Shown: positions 4,547 to 5,768 of the stretch, in pieces
Position numbering within the stretch: the stretch's first letter is position 1
Layout: every line of letters starts with the position of its first letter
The notes under the pieces: model-generated
The model's input: the letters and a program-made list of their open reading frames with translations, nothing else
Told to the model about the DNA's origin: nothing
The model's database searches: none
Assembly: GCA_007128275.1 (NCBI GenBank)
Contig: SKXR01000056.1
Span: 1 to 5,768 of the forward strand
Direction of reading: 5' to 3'
Source: Kiritimatiellia bacterium
GTDB lineage: Bacteria; Verrucomicrobiota; Kiritimatiellia; SLAD01
Length of the DNA stretch: 5,768 nucleotides
Translations under genes and position numbers: made by a program

Positions 4547-5768
4547 TCATTCCGGGGGCGACACCGGCTGATCCGTCAAGTGACTGTGCCAATCCTTGTT
4601 CACGATCAAGCGCGCACCTTTCTGGTAACTCACATAGGACCAGGCCCATTGATAGAGCACAAAGAAACGATTCTTGAAGCCGATCAGATAATAGACGTGC
4701 ACCACCAGCCACATCAACCAAGCCATGAAACCGGTGATGCGCCACTGGCGTAGCTGAGCCACGGCCTTCTTCCGTCCGATGGTCGCCATCTGTCCCTTGT
4801 CACGATACGTAAACGCCTGGCGCGCCTCGCCCTTGATCTCCCGCAGGATCATGCGCGCGGCATGCACCCCTTCCTGCATCGCCACGGGCGCCAAACCGGG
4901 CAAAGCACCGTGATCGGAGCGGACGTGCGCCTGATCGCCCAGCACAAACACCTCCCGCGCCGCTTTCAGGCTAAGATCCCCCTCGACGATGACCCGGCCC
5001 TGCTTGTCCAGCGGCACGCCGAGTGTCGGGTTCAGGCTGGACGGTTTCACCCCCGCCGCCCACAGCACGGTGGCGGCGTTCACAAACTCTTCTCCGACAT
5101 GCACCCCGCGCGAGGTGATTCCCGTGACCATTTTTTCCAGCCACACGGTCACCCCGAGATTCTCCAAATCGCGCCGGGCGCGCTTGGATAGTTCCGGCGC
5201 AAATCCGGGCAGGACGCGATCGGCGCCCTCAATAAGAATCACGCGCGTCGTGGTGGGATCGATGCGCTGAAAGTCTTTTTCCAACGTGTGGCGGCTGATC
5301 TCGCCCAGCGCCCCGGCCAGCTCCACACCGGTGGGTCCGCCGCCGACGATCACGAAGGTCAATAATTGGCGTCGCTTCTCCTGGTTTGGTTCCCGCTCGG
5401 CCAATTCGTAGGCCGTCAACACACGACGCCGGATCTCCGTCGCCTGCGCGAGTGTCTTAAGTCCGGGAGCGTTCTCTTCCCATTCGTCGTGACCGAAATA
5501 GCTGTGCTTCGCGCCACACGCCAGAATCAGGTAATCATACGAAACAGGCCCAAAATCCGTTTCGACCTCTTTCTTCTTCAGGTCCACACCGGCGACATCG
5601 CCCAACAGCACTTCGATATTGCCGTAGTGCGCCAGCAACGAGCGAACCGGATACGCGATCTCGGCGGGACTCAAGCCCGCCATGGCCACCTGATAGAGCA
5701 ACGGCTGAAACAAGTGATGATTGGTTCGATCAATCATCACCACTTCGACGTCTTTCTTCCCGCCCAAA
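4547..5768 (-). CDS. ndh: Type II NADH:quinone oxidoreductase (NDH-2), N-terminus beyond the window
   Basis: About 406 C-terminal residues of a single-subunit flavoprotein that passes electrons from NADH through FAD to membrane quinone without pumping protons. The first FAD-binding GxGxxG strand is missing because the gene continues past the right edge; the visible part starts at the strand that follows it (VEVVMIDRTNHHLFQPLLYQ). Counted from the edge, features are LYQVAMAGLSP at 24-34 (FAD/quinone region), the NAD-binding Rossmann motif FVIVGGGPTGVELAG at 138-152, TVLWAAGVK at 233-241, the second FAD motif VFVLGDQA at 273-280 (D278), and APVAMQEG at 293-300, matching the quinone-channel motif of NDH-2. 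KGQMATIGRKKAV is typical of the family. The tail has a hydrophobic segment (about 346-363) and an aromatic stretch that attach the enzyme to the inner face of the cytoplasmic membrane. Gene ends 290 bp from the convergent cupin. A sulfide:quinone reductase is less likely given these C-terminal motifs. Confidence 0.93.
   Translation of the reverse strand, partial: LGGKKDVEVVMIDRTNHHLFQPLLYQVAMAGLSPAEIAYPVRSLLAHYGNIEVLLGDVAGVDLKKKEVETDFGPVSYDYLILACGAKHSYFGHDEWEENAPGLKTLAQATEIRRRVLTAYELAEREPNQEKRRQLLTFVIVGGGPTGVELAGALGEISRHTLEKDFQRIDPTTTRVILIEGADRVLPGFAPELSKRARRDLENLGVTVWLEKMVTGITSRGVHVGEEFVNAATVLWAAGVKPSSLNPTLGVPLDKQGRVIVEGDLSLKAAREVFVLGDQAHVRSDHGALPGLAPVAMQEGVHAARMILREIKGEARQAFTYRDKGQMATIGRKKAVAQLRQWRITGFMAWLMWLVVHVYYLIGFKNRFFVLYQWAWSYVSYQKGARLIVNKDWHSHLTDQPVSPPE

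Noticed and set aside
4453..4677. Small plus-strand open frame starting inside the 148-bp palindrome
   Set aside because: It begins in repeat DNA, runs antisense into the NADH dehydrogenase gene, and has no ribosome binding site or recognisable protein similarity.
5765..5767. TTG at the right edge as start of the NADH dehydrogenase
   Set aside because: The essential N-terminal FAD-binding GxGxxG motif would be missing. The frame is open to the window edge, so the gene is simply cut off.

Overview
The window (5768 bp, moderately GC-rich) looks like a bacterial chromosome segment with three functional blocks. The source organism cannot be fixed from sequence alone. The fused sucrose-phosphate synthase (glycosyltransferase plus HAD domain) followed by a separate phosphatase and a PfkB kinase is the arrangement known from halotolerant methylotrophs and other Gram-negative bacteria that make sucrose as a compatible solute. 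The style of the small lytic transglycosylase (EIGLMQV core, REWAAE downstream) and the abundance of palindromic repeats remind me of Verrucomicrobiota/Kiritimatiellota-type genomes, but that is a low-confidence impression.

Block 1 (1-3098, minus strand) is a sucrose operon. It is transcribed sps (933-3098), then spp (80-940), then a PfkB-type sugar kinase, probably a fructokinase, of which only the first 27 codons are inside the window (1-83). The genes overlap by 8 bp and by 4 bp (ATGA), so translation is probably coupled. Sps makes sucrose-6-phosphate from UDP-glucose and fructose-6-phosphate, Spp removes the phosphate, and the kinase would return fructose to fructose-6-phosphate. The HAD domain of Sps has lost both the nucleophilic Asp and a metal-binding Asp (both are Gly), which explains why a separate, catalytically intact Spp is present.

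Block 2 (3099-4256) starts with a roughly 100 bp divergent promoter region. It is followed on the plus strand by a small membrane-anchored lytic transglycosylase (3204-3752) and a single-domain cupin (3888-4256).

Block 3 (4547-5768, minus strand) is a type II NADH:quinone oxidoreductase, truncated at its N-terminus by the window edge and convergent with the cupin gene.

The most unusual part is the non-coding DNA around the cupin gene. Three different paired inverted repeats lie within 770 bp: a perfect 26-bp inverted repeat upstream (3769-3847), an imperfect pair of GTAG-hairpins downstream (4294-4366), and a 148-bp nested palindrome with long terminal inverted repeats (4389-4536). In the second, each half starts with GTAG at the foot of a hairpin; in the other two, GGAG sits in the equivalent place. 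These tetranucleotides are the hallmark of REP/BIME elements mobilised by RAYT (REP-associated tyrosine) transposases. No transposase is encoded in the window.
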